Of a stretch of DNA of 64,000 nucleotides, positions 33,019 to 53,966 are shown in pieces. A program made the translations under genes and the position numbers. This stretch comes from Eudorina sp. 2006-703-Eu-15 (lineage: Eukaryota > Chlorophyta > Chlorophyceae > Chlamydomonadales > Volvocaceae): contig BDSI01000056.1 in the NCBI GenBank assembly GCA_003117195.1, positions 283,467 through 347,466 on the forward strand. Direction: 5' to 3'. Under the pieces are notes generated by a model. That model was not told where the DNA came from. It searched no databases and saw nothing but the letters and a program-made list of their open reading frames with translations. Position 1 is the stretch's first letter; each line of letters begins with the position of its first letter.

Positions 33019-36000
33019 ATGATGCTTGTGTCACTGGCGCGAACGTTTCTGGCAACTCTTTTTGGAACTACGGTTGATGCCGATTGTGTAATTCGCTTCA
33101 CGCTGACTCCCGAACGCAAAGAATTAAGCCAGCAACGCTCTGCAGCAGCACGGACGAAACCGCTGCAACAAGGAGGAGAGTGATAAGGAAGATCCTATAG
33201 CATCATTGTTTCCAGCTGGGGCAGGCATCGTTCCTGAGAGGTGCCGGCAGTCGCAGTCGCGCGAGAAGCGCACCTTCGATGCCACCTGCCCCGAGGCCCC
33301 CAAGAAGTCCCGAGCCGACCTGCGATCGGACGCGGAGGATACCGAGGACGTGGTCGTCTTTATCGGCGACCCGATTCCGGCACATCGCCTTGTACTGCGC
33401 TGCGGCTCGGAGCGCTTCCGCGCCTACATGGAGCGTTGGGAGCCGCTAGCCGCGCAGCAGCAGCAGCACAAGAAGAAGCAAAAAATGCTGAAGCAGCGAG
33501 ACCAAGTTGACCCTGACGCTTGCCGCACGCGCGCTCGCGGAGCGGGCGCCGGTGAGGGACTCTCCGTCTTCCGCTTCAAGACGCCCGACGGCACCGACCC
33601 GCGGAGTAACTCCAGCATCTATCAAGAGCAGGTCAGCGCCGATCGCGCCGTTGCTCCGCCGACCGAGGACGGGACGACGGAGGCGGCGCCGCGCACTGCC
33701 GCGGGCCCGGACAGCGCTCTAAAGCGCAAGCGTCCGCGGATAACCAGAGCAGCATCCGCCAGCCTCGCCACCGCCTTCGGCGCACTCCCCGAGATCCATA
33801 TCCCGCTGAGCAGCGAGGAGGATCTGCCCCACGCCAAGCGCGCTCTGCGCTTTATGTACAGCAGTGAGGTGCCGCACACGATCGGCTTCAATGACATCCT
33901 GAGCACGAGGCGCATGGGTGGCTATTTGCAGATCGACGGTTGCGCAGCGGGCTGTGATGACGCTTTGTTGGAGAAGCTGGAGGTGGAGGGAGCCGTCGAC
34001 AGCGCCACCGTGCTTGACGCGTGGGCCTGGTAGGTCTGGGACTATTGTGAGGAACGGTTGGGAGGCTGCGTGAGGACACTGGAAAACCTGGTAAGCTGGG
34101 TGGGGCGAGACAGTGGTGCTCAAGCAGCTGGCCCAAATCCTGGGTCGGGATAGACAATCCACGGCTGGTTCTGAGCTCCAAAGCAGCGCTGCATGGTGCA
34201 TGACATTCACACACACCCCCTCCCCCCCTCCCCCCCTCTCCACACACACACACACCTCCTTGCTAACACACACCCCTCCCCCCACCCACCCACCTCCCCA
34301 TCCCCCACCCCCCACCCCCACCCCCCACCCCCGGAGCCTGTTCTTGCCCTTGCGCCTGTTGTTGCCCCTGCGCCGGTGGTTGCCCCCGCTGCCCCTGCGC
34401 CTGTTATTGCCCCCGGTTGCCCCCGTTGCCACCCAACCGCCGCCCAACTGCATCCCCGGCGCGCAGCATGCACTTGCGCGCTTGGGCTTCCGGCGTAGTG
34501 GGGAGCTCTGTGAGAGTCCGCACGCCGGCAGTCCGCAGCATCTGCTCTTAGTTCTTTGCCCATGCGCTGTGACGGCGGTTGACCGCGTTCGTACCCGGCA
34601 CATCACTGCATATTCGGCACCCGCATCTTTGCATTCCATTTCCTTTGCTCGTTTTTTCCTTCTTACTAACAACTTTTAGGACCGTCGCGCTCACGTGTGT
34701 CCCTGTCTTGCCATCCGCCTTGCATGTCCTCCGACTTCGCTTCGCTAACCACTGACGGTGCTGCTTCACTTGGTGCTCCCGTTTCTGCATTCAGGTCAGT
34801 ATCTTTTCCTTCTGCACGGGCTGGGACGGTTGTGCCGGGCACTTGCTTGCTGTCAGCATTGCACGCGCTGTTGACGCATACGCCCTTGCTTGTGCTGCAC
34901 CTTAGGATCAGTAGGTAGTTTAGTAGAGTTTCGTCTGCATTAGCCTACGACGCCATCACCGCTACTTCTGCTGGCGTCACGGCGCCCACCGGCGCTCGAC
35001 AACGATACGGGGCGCTACAGCATCACGGACTACACCACCTTGGGACTACTTATGGTCGACATACTTCGCCCTGGCATGTTGGTAACTCTGGTCTCGGTCT
35101 CAGTCGTCGGTTGCATTGCTGGACACGGTTCTGCTTGTTCGCGGCTCAGCTTTTCTCCTTGCTAACACACGAGTGTCCTATCCCCTCCTGGCCGGGACCC
35201 TTTGACCGCAAGCCGACATGCTTTCCAGGCCTTTTCCCCATGCGGCAAACGTTACCATCGCCCGTCGTATCCCTCCCCTGCCGCAGCTGGCAACATTTCC
35301 CCGGCGACAAAGCCTTTGAGCGCGTGCTGGTGGCGGCCCGCCGCGACCTGATCCACCATTTCCGCGACGCCCTCTCCGTCCTCAACTCCGACCCAGATCG
35401 CCCCGGCACCCTGCATCACCAGTTTCTCAGCCTGCCCCCACCCGCCATGGAGGCCCTGATGGCGGCGGATGACTTCGCGACGGACAGCGAGTCCAGCGTG
35501 CTGTTGCTGCTGGCCCGCTGGCTCGCAGCCCACACCGTCCGACCGGAGGGTCTCCGCACCCGCCTGTGTCGCCAGATTCGCGTACTCCACCTCTCGCGCG
35601 CCTACCTGAGTCACGTGCTGCCGCAACTCGACTGGTTCGCCGCGACGCCGGCGGAGCGCGCCGCGCTGACGGCCCTGGCGGGCGCCCGCACCCGCGGCGA
35701 GTGGACGGCGCTAATGTCGTCGATCCGCGCAACTGGTCTCGATCTGGGTCCGGAACCCGACGCGTTCCGCTCAACTGGCGGTTCCGCCGGTGACAGTGAT
35801 GACAAGGCCGGGACAGAGGAGGAGCACGAGTGCAGGTGGCTGGCACCGCCGCGGCGGCAGTGCCTGCGGCCGACCCCCGGTCGCATCTTCACCTGGTCTG
35901 CCAGCGCCGACGAGCTGCGGCGGCTGTGCCTTAGCGCCGCCGACACGCCGCTGGTCTCCCGCCAAGTATATCGCTGCGAAACCGCCTTCACGGCCAAGCC

Positions 36001-36634
36001 GCCGAGCGCGGCCCGTGGCCCGGACAGCAGCGCCGTGCCCGTGCCACGGAGTGAGCAGCTGGCCGTCGTGACCGCGCACGGACTGCGCTGGAAGGTGGTG
36101 TTGGTGGTCAGTCGTATGGATTCGCCGTACGTGCAGCTGAGCTGCCGTGTGCCGATGCTGGACCAGAACTTCGCCGGCTTTTACGACGCGGGCGCCTGCC
36201 CCCTGACGGCGACGCTGTGGAGGTCTGCTCAGTCGGCGGCCCGCGGCGACGCCGTTCGCGAGCGTGTCATGCTGGACAGACGCGGCAGGGTGTCTTTCGG
36301 ATTGGGCTGCCGCCTGGAGGTGGTGGGGTCTGGCCCCGAGCAGCGGCAGCGCGACGCGGCAGCCAACTCGGCGGGTGTGCAGCCGGACCTCATGCAGCCC
36401 TGGGAGCCGTACGTACAGCCTGATGGGACGATTTGCGGGGAGCTGGTCTTCCAGTTGCCGAAACCCGTGCCGCTCGTGTACTTCGGCAAACCAGAGGACG
36501 AGGGGACCGACGATGATGATGATGATGATGATGAGGAGGAGGAGGAGGAGGAGCCCGAGAGGAATAACGAGAGGCGGGTTGGTGTCCCGTGGCGCAGGGT
36601 GTTTCTCGGCCGCGGAGGCAAAACCCTGCAATAG
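33019..36634 (+). CDS. BTB/POZ and BACK-like domain protein
   Basis: The model is 33019-33179, 33241-34029 and 35287-36634, giving 765 residues in phase. The N-terminal half is a BTB/POZ-type adaptor fold split by low complexity: VDADCVIRF, then IPAHRLVLRCGSERFRAYME, a Lys/Gln-rich loop, EIHIPLSSEEDLPHAKRALR with FMYSSEV, and YLQIDGCAAGCDDALLEKLE. A BACK-like helical region follows (FERVLVAARRDLIHHFRDAL, ESSVLLLLARWLAAH). The C-terminal ~250 residues form a beta-rich part and a run of ~9 Asp then ~9 Glu. Such proteins usually recruit targets to CUL3 ubiquitin ligases or self-associate; partners are unknown. The first 61-bp intron (ending CTGAGAG) is the weakest element. The second intron is 1.26 kb. 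Confidence 0.78.
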
Positions 36635-36700
36635 CTTAGGGGTTGGGATTGCGACTCGTGGCAGCAGCATCGTTGGGGGGCCGGATGGTGAGAGAAAAAC

Positions 36701-36803
36701 GATTAGGTCCGCACGCGTCGGATGAGGTCCGCACGCGTCGATTAGGTCCGCACGCGTCGGATGAGGTCCGCACGCGTCGATTAGGTCCGCACGCGTCGGA
36801 TGA
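36701..36803. repeat. 19/20-bp minisatellite with MluI sites, 39-bp higher order
   Basis: Five units of GAT(T/G)AGGTCCGCACGCGTC lie head to tail just past the BTB gene's stop. GATTAG and GATGAG units alternate, giving a 39-bp higher-order period. Each unit contains ACGCGT. Confidence 0.92.
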
Positions 36804-37780
36804 GTGGTGAGTGGGGAGATGCAGTTGATTCAGCAGCTGGACGGTTGCATGCGTTCGTTGGACGTCGAGCCACCGAGCACCATTGACCCGTGGGTGTGCG
36901 GACGGAGATGCCCCGTCACCGCTCAGGACGGGTACGGATCAGTCCGGCCCGTGTACCGCGTGTGTGTCTTGGAACCGGGGGGAGCTACAGTCCGCAGTCC
37001 GCGGTCCCCGGAGATCCCGAACCGGAGTCATCCCGCAGGATGCGCTCGCGGAGCAGGGGGTGAGGTCTGCCTTTGATTGGGGGTTTCACGGGTGGTGTCA
37101 AAGAGTTGCGAGTCAGCTGGAGCTGCAGGAGTAGCCTAGCCGCAGCAGGCTAGCCGCCGCAGCGGCAACAACAACAACAGAGAACTGCATGTTTTGGACG
37201 GTTTCAGGACGGCATCAGCGGACACCCGTCTATGACGCAAGACCCCGCTGGACACGATGTCGGGTCACGGTTGAGGCCTGTGGTGGCGGAGCGGGTGTGT
37301 GAACTGCGTTGTCTGCAAGCGAGTTGAACTTTGGCAGGTGTCGACTCGTAATCCTGAACCCGTCTGCAGACACATATGGTTATCGGGGGAAGGCCGGGGG
37401 TTGGCGGACGTGTCGACCCGGTGGCATTAGATGCGGCGGCCCGCAGGTGGTGGTATCATACCGCCCCGCGGGAGGCTCCGCACGGAACCGCCGCACATGC
37501 CGGCTGTTCCATCCCTCTTGGGCTTCACCCCGGAGGAGATGTTGAATGACCCTGGTTGCTGCTATTTGTTAGTAACGCTACAGGTGGTGGGCCGTGGCTC
37601 CCATGATGGGTTGGCCGGGTGTGAAACGCGATACCCGTCAAGTCCGCCCGACAACAGTAAGCCGGGGTTTCTGTGACTGGACCGGAAGGTTTTTTTACTG
37701 GCGCCTGGCTTGTCGGTATGTGGGCAGCACTAGCCTTCCCTTCCCGTCCTGCGCTTTCTGATGTCGGGGGTCACTGGCCG

Positions 37781-37826
37781 CACTCTGCTGACATGATGAT
37801 GCTCGCATCATCATGTCAGCAGAGTG
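37781..37826. repeat. perfect 21-bp inverted repeat with 4-base loop
   Basis: CACTCTGCTGACATGATGAT(G) is followed by CTCG and then its exact reverse complement ending at 37826. The 21 base pairs have no mismatch, and the loop is four bases. No promoter or gene context is visible nearby. Confidence 0.97.
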
Positions 37827-38637
37827 GTGTCAGCGTCTGACCGAAGGAGGAGGGGGAGGAGGCCCGCGGGGGTATTGGTCGCGTGAGGCTGTGTGTGGCC
37901 TTGCTGTGACCCGCGAGGGGACGCGGCTGGCTTCCGGACGCGTGGTATGGCGTTGATGGGGTGCGGTGGGATGGAAGGCGCCGAGGCTCGCGGTTGCTGT
38001 GCGGGGCGTTGAGGCGTTGAGAGGGGCTTGGAGGGCGGTGGACGAAGTTGAACTTGCATGCGATGGCTCGTGTTACAGAGGGGGTGCAGTGTGACCGCGT
38101 TGGAGATTTACCGATGTGTCCCGATGTTGAAAGAATGAAGCAATGACGCCTGGGGCTCCGAGCCAAAATCCGTCCGGTGCGATGATACCCGTGCGTCACC
38201 ACCAACCGCGTTTGCGCAGCAACAGCGCCGCACGCGCCGTGTCGGTCCCTGTGAGGTCCTTTGCTACAGTACAATTTCCCGGATCGGATACGGGCTCGAC
38301 TTTGAAATGTACGGCGTTCCAGCCGGGCAGTTGGCAGTCACATAGCTATCGTAAAGAGGTGCATCCACATCCACAGTGACAGTGAAACACACATCAACAA
38401 GACCGAGTGTTGCTTCATGACGTAGCCCACCACCTATCACTTATGGCTGGGTGGGTAAGGCAGTGTTGCCGCGGTGCCCCGCCGCGTACCCCACCCGTCG
38501 CCCTCGGTGTCCAGATGCCGTACTGTTACTGTGTGCCGCACCAACGGCAGGTCGTTCAAACCCGACATGGAAATTCACATCTGCCGTTGTGGTTCTCCAA
38601 CCTTGGGCCCACACTGCGCCGGGGTCCGCTGTAACGT

Positions 38638-38668
38638 TCATTCATTCATTCATTCATTCATTCATTCA
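38638..38668. repeat. (ATTC)n microsatellite
   Basis: About seven copies of ATTC follow CCGCTGTAACGTTC. The same lead-in followed by a short CCTTCATTC run occurs at ~62941-62960, so the pair could be tails of a dispersed element. Confidence 0.85.
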
Positions 38669-39065
38669 CTGCGCGGCTACGGTGGGTCCCACCCTCAGCC
38701 AGAACCCCCGATCACAATATCCAGAGCGTTGGGGTGTTGCGTGCTCCCCGCCGCCTCACAGACGGGATAGTGGATACAAGCCGGCGCGTGCGACCCCGCC
38801 CTCCCGTGTCTATCACTCGCCTCTCCGACCCCGCCCCCTTGAACGCCCAGTCCCACCTTCAATCAAGACAGCCGAATCCGTGACAATCCCCCATGCGGCC
38901 AGGCAACCCCGAGATACCTGCGTGATGTCGCCCTCTCCCAACCCCCGCCGCAACACACGCGACCCCTCCTCAGCGCCTACCCGGACACCAAAGGGCTGCC
39001 CTCTCTGCACCTTCCCCACTCCCCTTCCTCCCAAGACGCGACATCCAACCCCCCGCCCCCTCCCC

Positions 39066-42000
39066 TCAGAACAGCGGCTCCGTGGTACAGTACATGTTCC
39101 ATATCACAGTGCCGACGACGTACAGCGCCGCCGTCATCGAAAACACGGGCGCGAAGGACCGTGTCGCCTCCACGATGAACCCCACCGCCGTCACCCCCAC
39201 GATCCCCGACAGGCACCCAAACGTGTTGCACAGCCCGAACATCATCCCCGCGTGACGCGGTGCCACATCCGACATGTTGGCCACGAAGCCCGCCTGACCC
39301 AGTGAGGTGGTCCCCAGCGCCACCGTCATACACGCCACCGCCATCTGCGGCGTGACGGCCGGCTGCGACAGCGCGACCAGCGCCACCGCCGGCACCAGGA
39401 AGGCCACGCTCTGGAGGCCCTTTCGGACGGCGGTCACCGGCACCCCACGAGCCACCAGGCTGTCCGCCAGCACCCCCGCCAGGGAGCTGCCCACCGCCAT
39501 GACCAGCCAGGGAAGGAAGGCGGTGAAGCTGCTGGAGCGCAGGTCGAAGCCCAGCGCCTGAGGGAGGGAGGGGGGAGGGGGTTGCGGATGGGGCGGGGCG
39601 GGGCGGGGGCGGTGTCCGTGGGGGCGAGAAAAGGGGGTTCCGGGCTCAGCGGCGAGGGCCGGCGGCGCGGGGAGGTGGCGGGTGGGCCGCACCGGGAGGT
39701 ACCCGAGCCGCCGCATGTACCACTTGCTTCGCGGTTCTACGGAAGGAAAGGGCTGGGGAGGGAGGGGTTCGGGGTTTGGGAGGAGTGGGACCGGCCGGCA
39801 GGTGCAGGCGGCTGGCCGACTGGGGAGTGGGACTGCCGGACTGCCAGGCTGCGACTCCCCCCGATCCCTGGCCCTCTGGCACACCGCTACGAGATGGAAG
39901 CCCTCACTGAGGCACGGACAGCCCCCGCTCAGGCACTGCCCACCAGGAAAACCACCCCTGAGCAATAACCAGCAGGCGAGCCGTTGGAGCCGCGGCCTGT
40001 CAGCTGCTACCGTAAATGCTCGGGTGGCCTGGGGGCCCGTCAGCGCGGCTGCCGCCGTGGCGAGAGCCCCCTGCCCAGAGAGTGAGCACCCCGCAGCCGC
40101 CCCGCGCCTACCTTGTTGAAGTAAGTTGGCATCCAGTTGAGGTAGATGAAGTAGCCGAAATGGTTGACCACGTTGACCGCGATGATGGCCCACGTGGCAC
40201 TGGACCGCAGCATCCTGCCCACGCTCACATCCCCCCTGCTGCCACTACCACTGCTGGCGCTGGCGCTGGTACTTGCGACAGGGGCCTCGGCGGCGGCGCC
40301 GGCGGCGGCGGACTGCCCGGCGCTGCTGCTGGGGCCAGCTGCGCTGTTGCTGCTGGTGCTGCTATCTCCGGCATCCGCGTCCGCCGCCTTGTTGGAGACG
40401 GCGGCAGGCGCCGCTGGCGGACCCGCCGCCGCCGTCGAAGTCGCCGCCGCGGTCGCCGCCGGCCGGTCGGGCACCACCTTGAGCCAGAAGAGCAGCAGCG
40501 GCAGCCCCAACAGTCCGAACACGTAGAACAGCCCACGCCAGCCGTACGACATCAGCAGCAGCGGCGACAGGATGAGCCCCGCCAGGTTGCCTGGTCCCGA
40601 CCGGATCAACCAATCAACCAATCAATCAATCGGTCGCACAAGCCAGCCAGCCAGCCGGGGTCCAGGGGCGGCGCCGCACGGGCCGAGGGAGGGAGGATGT
40701 GGGCCATGGCGGCCCCGACGGCGCAGTCCTCCTCAGCGTGCCTTCTCTTCTAGAGACCTAAGGTCTGGAAGTTGCGGTGGCAGCAAGCGGCGCCCGTCTG
40801 TGCGGCCCCGAACCTGCCCCCAACCGGGCCGTGCTCGACGGCACTGGTGCACTGGAGGCACGCACCGGCCGCAGCAGGAGGCCGCATCGCCCGGCGTGTG
40901 TGTTTTTGTGCGGGCAGGGCGGGCGGAGGCGATACCCGGGCGATAGAGGCGTAGCGGCGCCCCACAGCCGCCCGGGGTGTGTCCCATGGGACGATTGCAG
41001 ACAGCCAGGCGGGCTTGGGCCGGCGGGCTCAGCCCCGTAGCCCCTAGACCGGAGCCCCCCGCCACCTGCCGCCCCTGCGTCCCGTTCCAACCTCGCCCCA
41101 GCTCCCCCCAGCCGGGCCCTGAGGACAGGACCGGACCCGCCCTCAGCTGCTCACCGCTGTGGAAGCCCGAGAAGCACAGCCCCAGGGCCCGCGCCTTGGA
41201 CGCGGGCGGCACGTAGGAGGCCACCAGATTGCTCATGGAGGGCAGCGCCACACCCTCGCCCAGGCCCTGCAGTGCAGAGAAAGACCCCACACCGGGGGAG
41301 AGAGAGAGACCCCACACCGGGTGAGATGAGGTACAGGAGGAGAGGTACCAGATCCGGTCAGGACAGGTCAGGGCCGACCCGACCCGACGACGCGGCGGAG
41401 CACGCGCATCCGTTTCGTCCCAACCCACCGCTCCACCACCTCTCTCCAGGTCCCCACTCCCCGGGTGCCCACAACCCTATTTACCAGTCCACCACCCATC
41501 CCGCTGCATCTAAACGGATTGGGGTTTAGGGTTCAGCACACCTAGCCAAACCGAACCACCTAAACTGAACACGAGCTGCCACAACGTCCTGCAGCGCGGT
41601 GCCGCAACGTTTACCCCAAACACTGGGTGCGCACCCACTCGCTCAGTTCTCCTGCAACACGCAACCACACCCACACCCACACCCACCGCCCACCGCCCCA
41701 CCGTGAGGAAGCGCGCGAACAGGATGACCGGTACCGTCAGCCCCGCCGCCGCCACCGCCGGGGTCATGGCCAGCGGCAGTAGCACGGAGGCGGCGGAGAA
41801 CCAGGCGATGCCGCCCGCCAGCACCAGCTTGCCGCCGTACCGATCTGCTAGCGCCCCGCCCACCAACTGGGTGGCGGTGTAGCCCCACAGGAAGGCCGAC
41901 TGGATGACACCCTGGGGGGGGGTGGGGGAGGAGGAGGAGGAGGAGGAGGAGGAGGGGGAGGAGGGAGGAGGAGGGGGGGAGGGGGGGAGGGGACGGGCGG

Positions 42001-42867
42001 GGCGTGGTGGTCCCCGGAGCGGGAGCGGAAGGAAGTCACTTGCTTGAAAATATAACCCTCGGGGACCCCGCCCGCCACCCGCCACTTCCCCAATCCCACG
42101 CCCCCACCCCCTGCCCCACCTGCAGGCTAGCCGGCCACCCGAACTCCCCCGACATGGGCAGGATGGCCACCGAGAGGCAGATGCGGTCCATGTTGCAGAG
42201 CAGCAGCGCCAGGGCCGTGGGGAGCAGCACCGACAGGAAGGGGTTGGGGGCCGGGGTGACGGAGCTGGGGAGAGGCGACGAAGACGCCGCGGCGGCCGAC
42301 GCAGCCGTCACCACACGAGGCAGCCTGGCAGGGGGCAGGGGGAGCTTACATGTGAGTGTGTGGGGGAAGGGGGAGGCGAGAAGGGGGCCACCGGGATCCG
42401 AACATGACATCGGAGCTCAGGGTTTTCCTGGAAAGTGCGGTCAAGTAAGGAAATACGGGAGTATGGGAGTACGGGAGTACGGACATGGGTACGCGGATGA
42501 GCATGCAGGGAGCGGCGTTGCGCGGTCAGCGGCGGTTTGACCACGGCTGGGTGTGGCGGGTCAGGAGGAATCGCTGACGGGTATGTGCAGCGGAGGGGAG
42601 GATGCGGGGAGGGTACGCACGGCTCGGTTGTGGAGTGCTGCAGTGCAGGATGTCAGTGTGGGCCATGCGCGCAGGCCTACCGCTTGAGTCCTACCTGCAA
42701 GGGCGCCGATGCCACAGCGACGCAGACGCAGGAAGTGCCGGCTGGGCTGCGAATTTCCGGCTTGTAGAAATACATGATGGTTGGACTATGCAACGTCGCT
42801 GCGGTAATCGACCGCAATAAGATACGTGAGCGCAGCCGTGCAAGGCAACCGACGAAGTGGATGCCAT
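39066..42867 (-). CDS. plastid PHT4/ANTR-type anion (phosphate) transporter, SLC17 family
   Basis: Six minus-strand exons join in phase: 42867-42695, 42324-42120, 41911-41702, 41266-41155, 40590-40112 and 39557-39066, giving 556 residues. Exon 1 encodes a Ser/Ala/Arg/Cys-rich, acid-free leader (MASTSSVALHGCAHVSYCGR...), a good chloroplast transit peptide. The major-facilitator core matches plant PHT4/ANTR transporters: CNMDRICLSVAILPM at ~101-115, FLWGYTATQLVGGALADRYG, GEGVALPSMSNLVASYVP, FSGFHSGNLAGL, and a last half with GVLADSLVARG and FVANMSDVAPRHAG. These carriers move inorganic phosphate or related anions across plastid membranes with Na+ or H+. A ~75-residue Ala/Ser/Gly insert (about 278-353) sits in the central cytosol- or stroma-facing loop, where the family usually has a shorter linker. 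Confidence 0.92.
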
Positions 42868-44251
42868 CGTGCAGGACTTGCTGTGCTAGAATTGATGTGC
42901 GGATGAAAGGTGCATATCAAAGAATGCTTTAGCCTATGACAAAGGCTCAAATTATGATGTGAGGTAATAGACGCGTCGAACGAAGTACGATTACGGCAGT
43001 GTGATCGAGACCGAGGCCTATGTCATCCTGGCGAACTCTTATCTGTGCTGTCAAATGAATTTATTTAAAATCTTTATATAACCAGGTAAACCGATCAAGC
43101 CTGACCGCAACCCCGGACAGAAACAACGATGAAGCTCGCGCTTGATACAAAAAGATGGACGTCATGAAGTTGCTGTACTTGTACTCCCCGCATTTCGTAA
43201 CTCTTCAGCACATCCTGGTGGTTGCATCTGGTTATCCGTCTTCAACCCGCTTCAACCAGCAGTCCAGCACCCGTCACCCAACCGGCGATACAGGGACTGG
43301 GCATAGGGGGGGCTTGGGACGGACTCCTCACCGGAATCGGCGAACGAACCCACTGAGGTGCTGCGACTGGACACGCGCGGGTTCAAACAGGCAGTGTCCA
43401 ATAGTGATCATGATCCCCTGGCGGCATGAAGTGGGGTTCTTTGCCTCCGATCTCATATGGGGTTTATGGCAAATACGGAACGCTTGTGTGAAGGATCGGA
43501 CGAATAGGCGTGTCCCACATTCGCGACAGGTCACGGCCACGGATTGGGGGTCAGGGCGCGCCCTGAGAAAATACGTCTTTTTGAGGGTCAGGGCGCGCCT
43601 TGGCCGAGGCGCGCCCTGAACCCCCCCCAAAGACGTATTTTCTCAGGGCGCGCCCTGACCCCCGATCCGTGGCCGCTGCGTTATTGGCAATCGTGGATCC
43701 CGGTGTTCCCCTCCCGGAGGTGGTACAGCTCGTGTCAGCGAGTTTTGTTACAGGCTTCAGAATGGCAACACCCTGCAGCGCAGCGTGTAAAGCGTTCCCG
43801 CAGCAAACAACACGTGCCCAGATCCGGGCCTGTCTTGCGGCAGCTGAAGGCGATGAAAGGCGCAGCAGTCAATGCCGTACATTCTTGTGTTGCTTGCATG
43901 TCGTCGTTGCACCCGCTGAACAGTGTAGGCTACACGGTGTCGATGCATTCAGGATTGTGGGGGTTTAGATGTAGCAAATTGCAAATCGCGGTTCTGAACT
44001 CGGGAGGAGCGGGGCAACTGTACGATCCAGTCCCATCCCAGAAAACAATCGCGGGTTACGCATGTATCGTTTTATGTTCATTGCATCAAATCCATCAAGA
44101 TACAAGCATTATGCAGTGATTATGCAGTGATTTTACCAGCACTTTGTGTTTTGTCGCAACTTCTTGCTGCCCTCCGTTTCATGTTCAGATCAAGTTCGCA
44201 CGCACTGTGTGGATGATCTGATCGGTGCTCCTTAACGTTGTTGGCTGAGCG
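42868..44251. other. divergent intergenic region
   Basis: The transporter (-) and the golgin (+) are transcribed away from each other, so both promoters lie here. The left part is relatively AT-rich. A 140-bp foldback element sits in the middle. Confidence 0.55.
43535..43674. mobile_element. 140-bp foldback (hairpin) element, MITE-like
   Basis: The left arm (43535-43580) starts GGCCACGGATTGGGGGTCAG, and the right arm (ends 43674) is its reverse complement with one mismatch in 46 bp. Between them, AGGGCGCGCC-type sequence forms a second, nested inverted repeat (about 43585-43600 against 43605-43622). AscI-type GGCGCGCC sites recur throughout. I could not find a clear target-site duplication, so the mobile-element label is tentative. 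Confidence 0.6.

Positions 44252-53966
<9,715 letters not shown>

Larger units (their letters stand above)
36635..39065. other. 2.4-kb stretch between BTB and transporter genes
   Basis: This contains the MluI minisatellite, the perfect hairpin at 37781-37826 and the ATTC array near 38638. I see no exon-like coding; open frames here are short and lack domain signatures. Confidence 0.5.
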
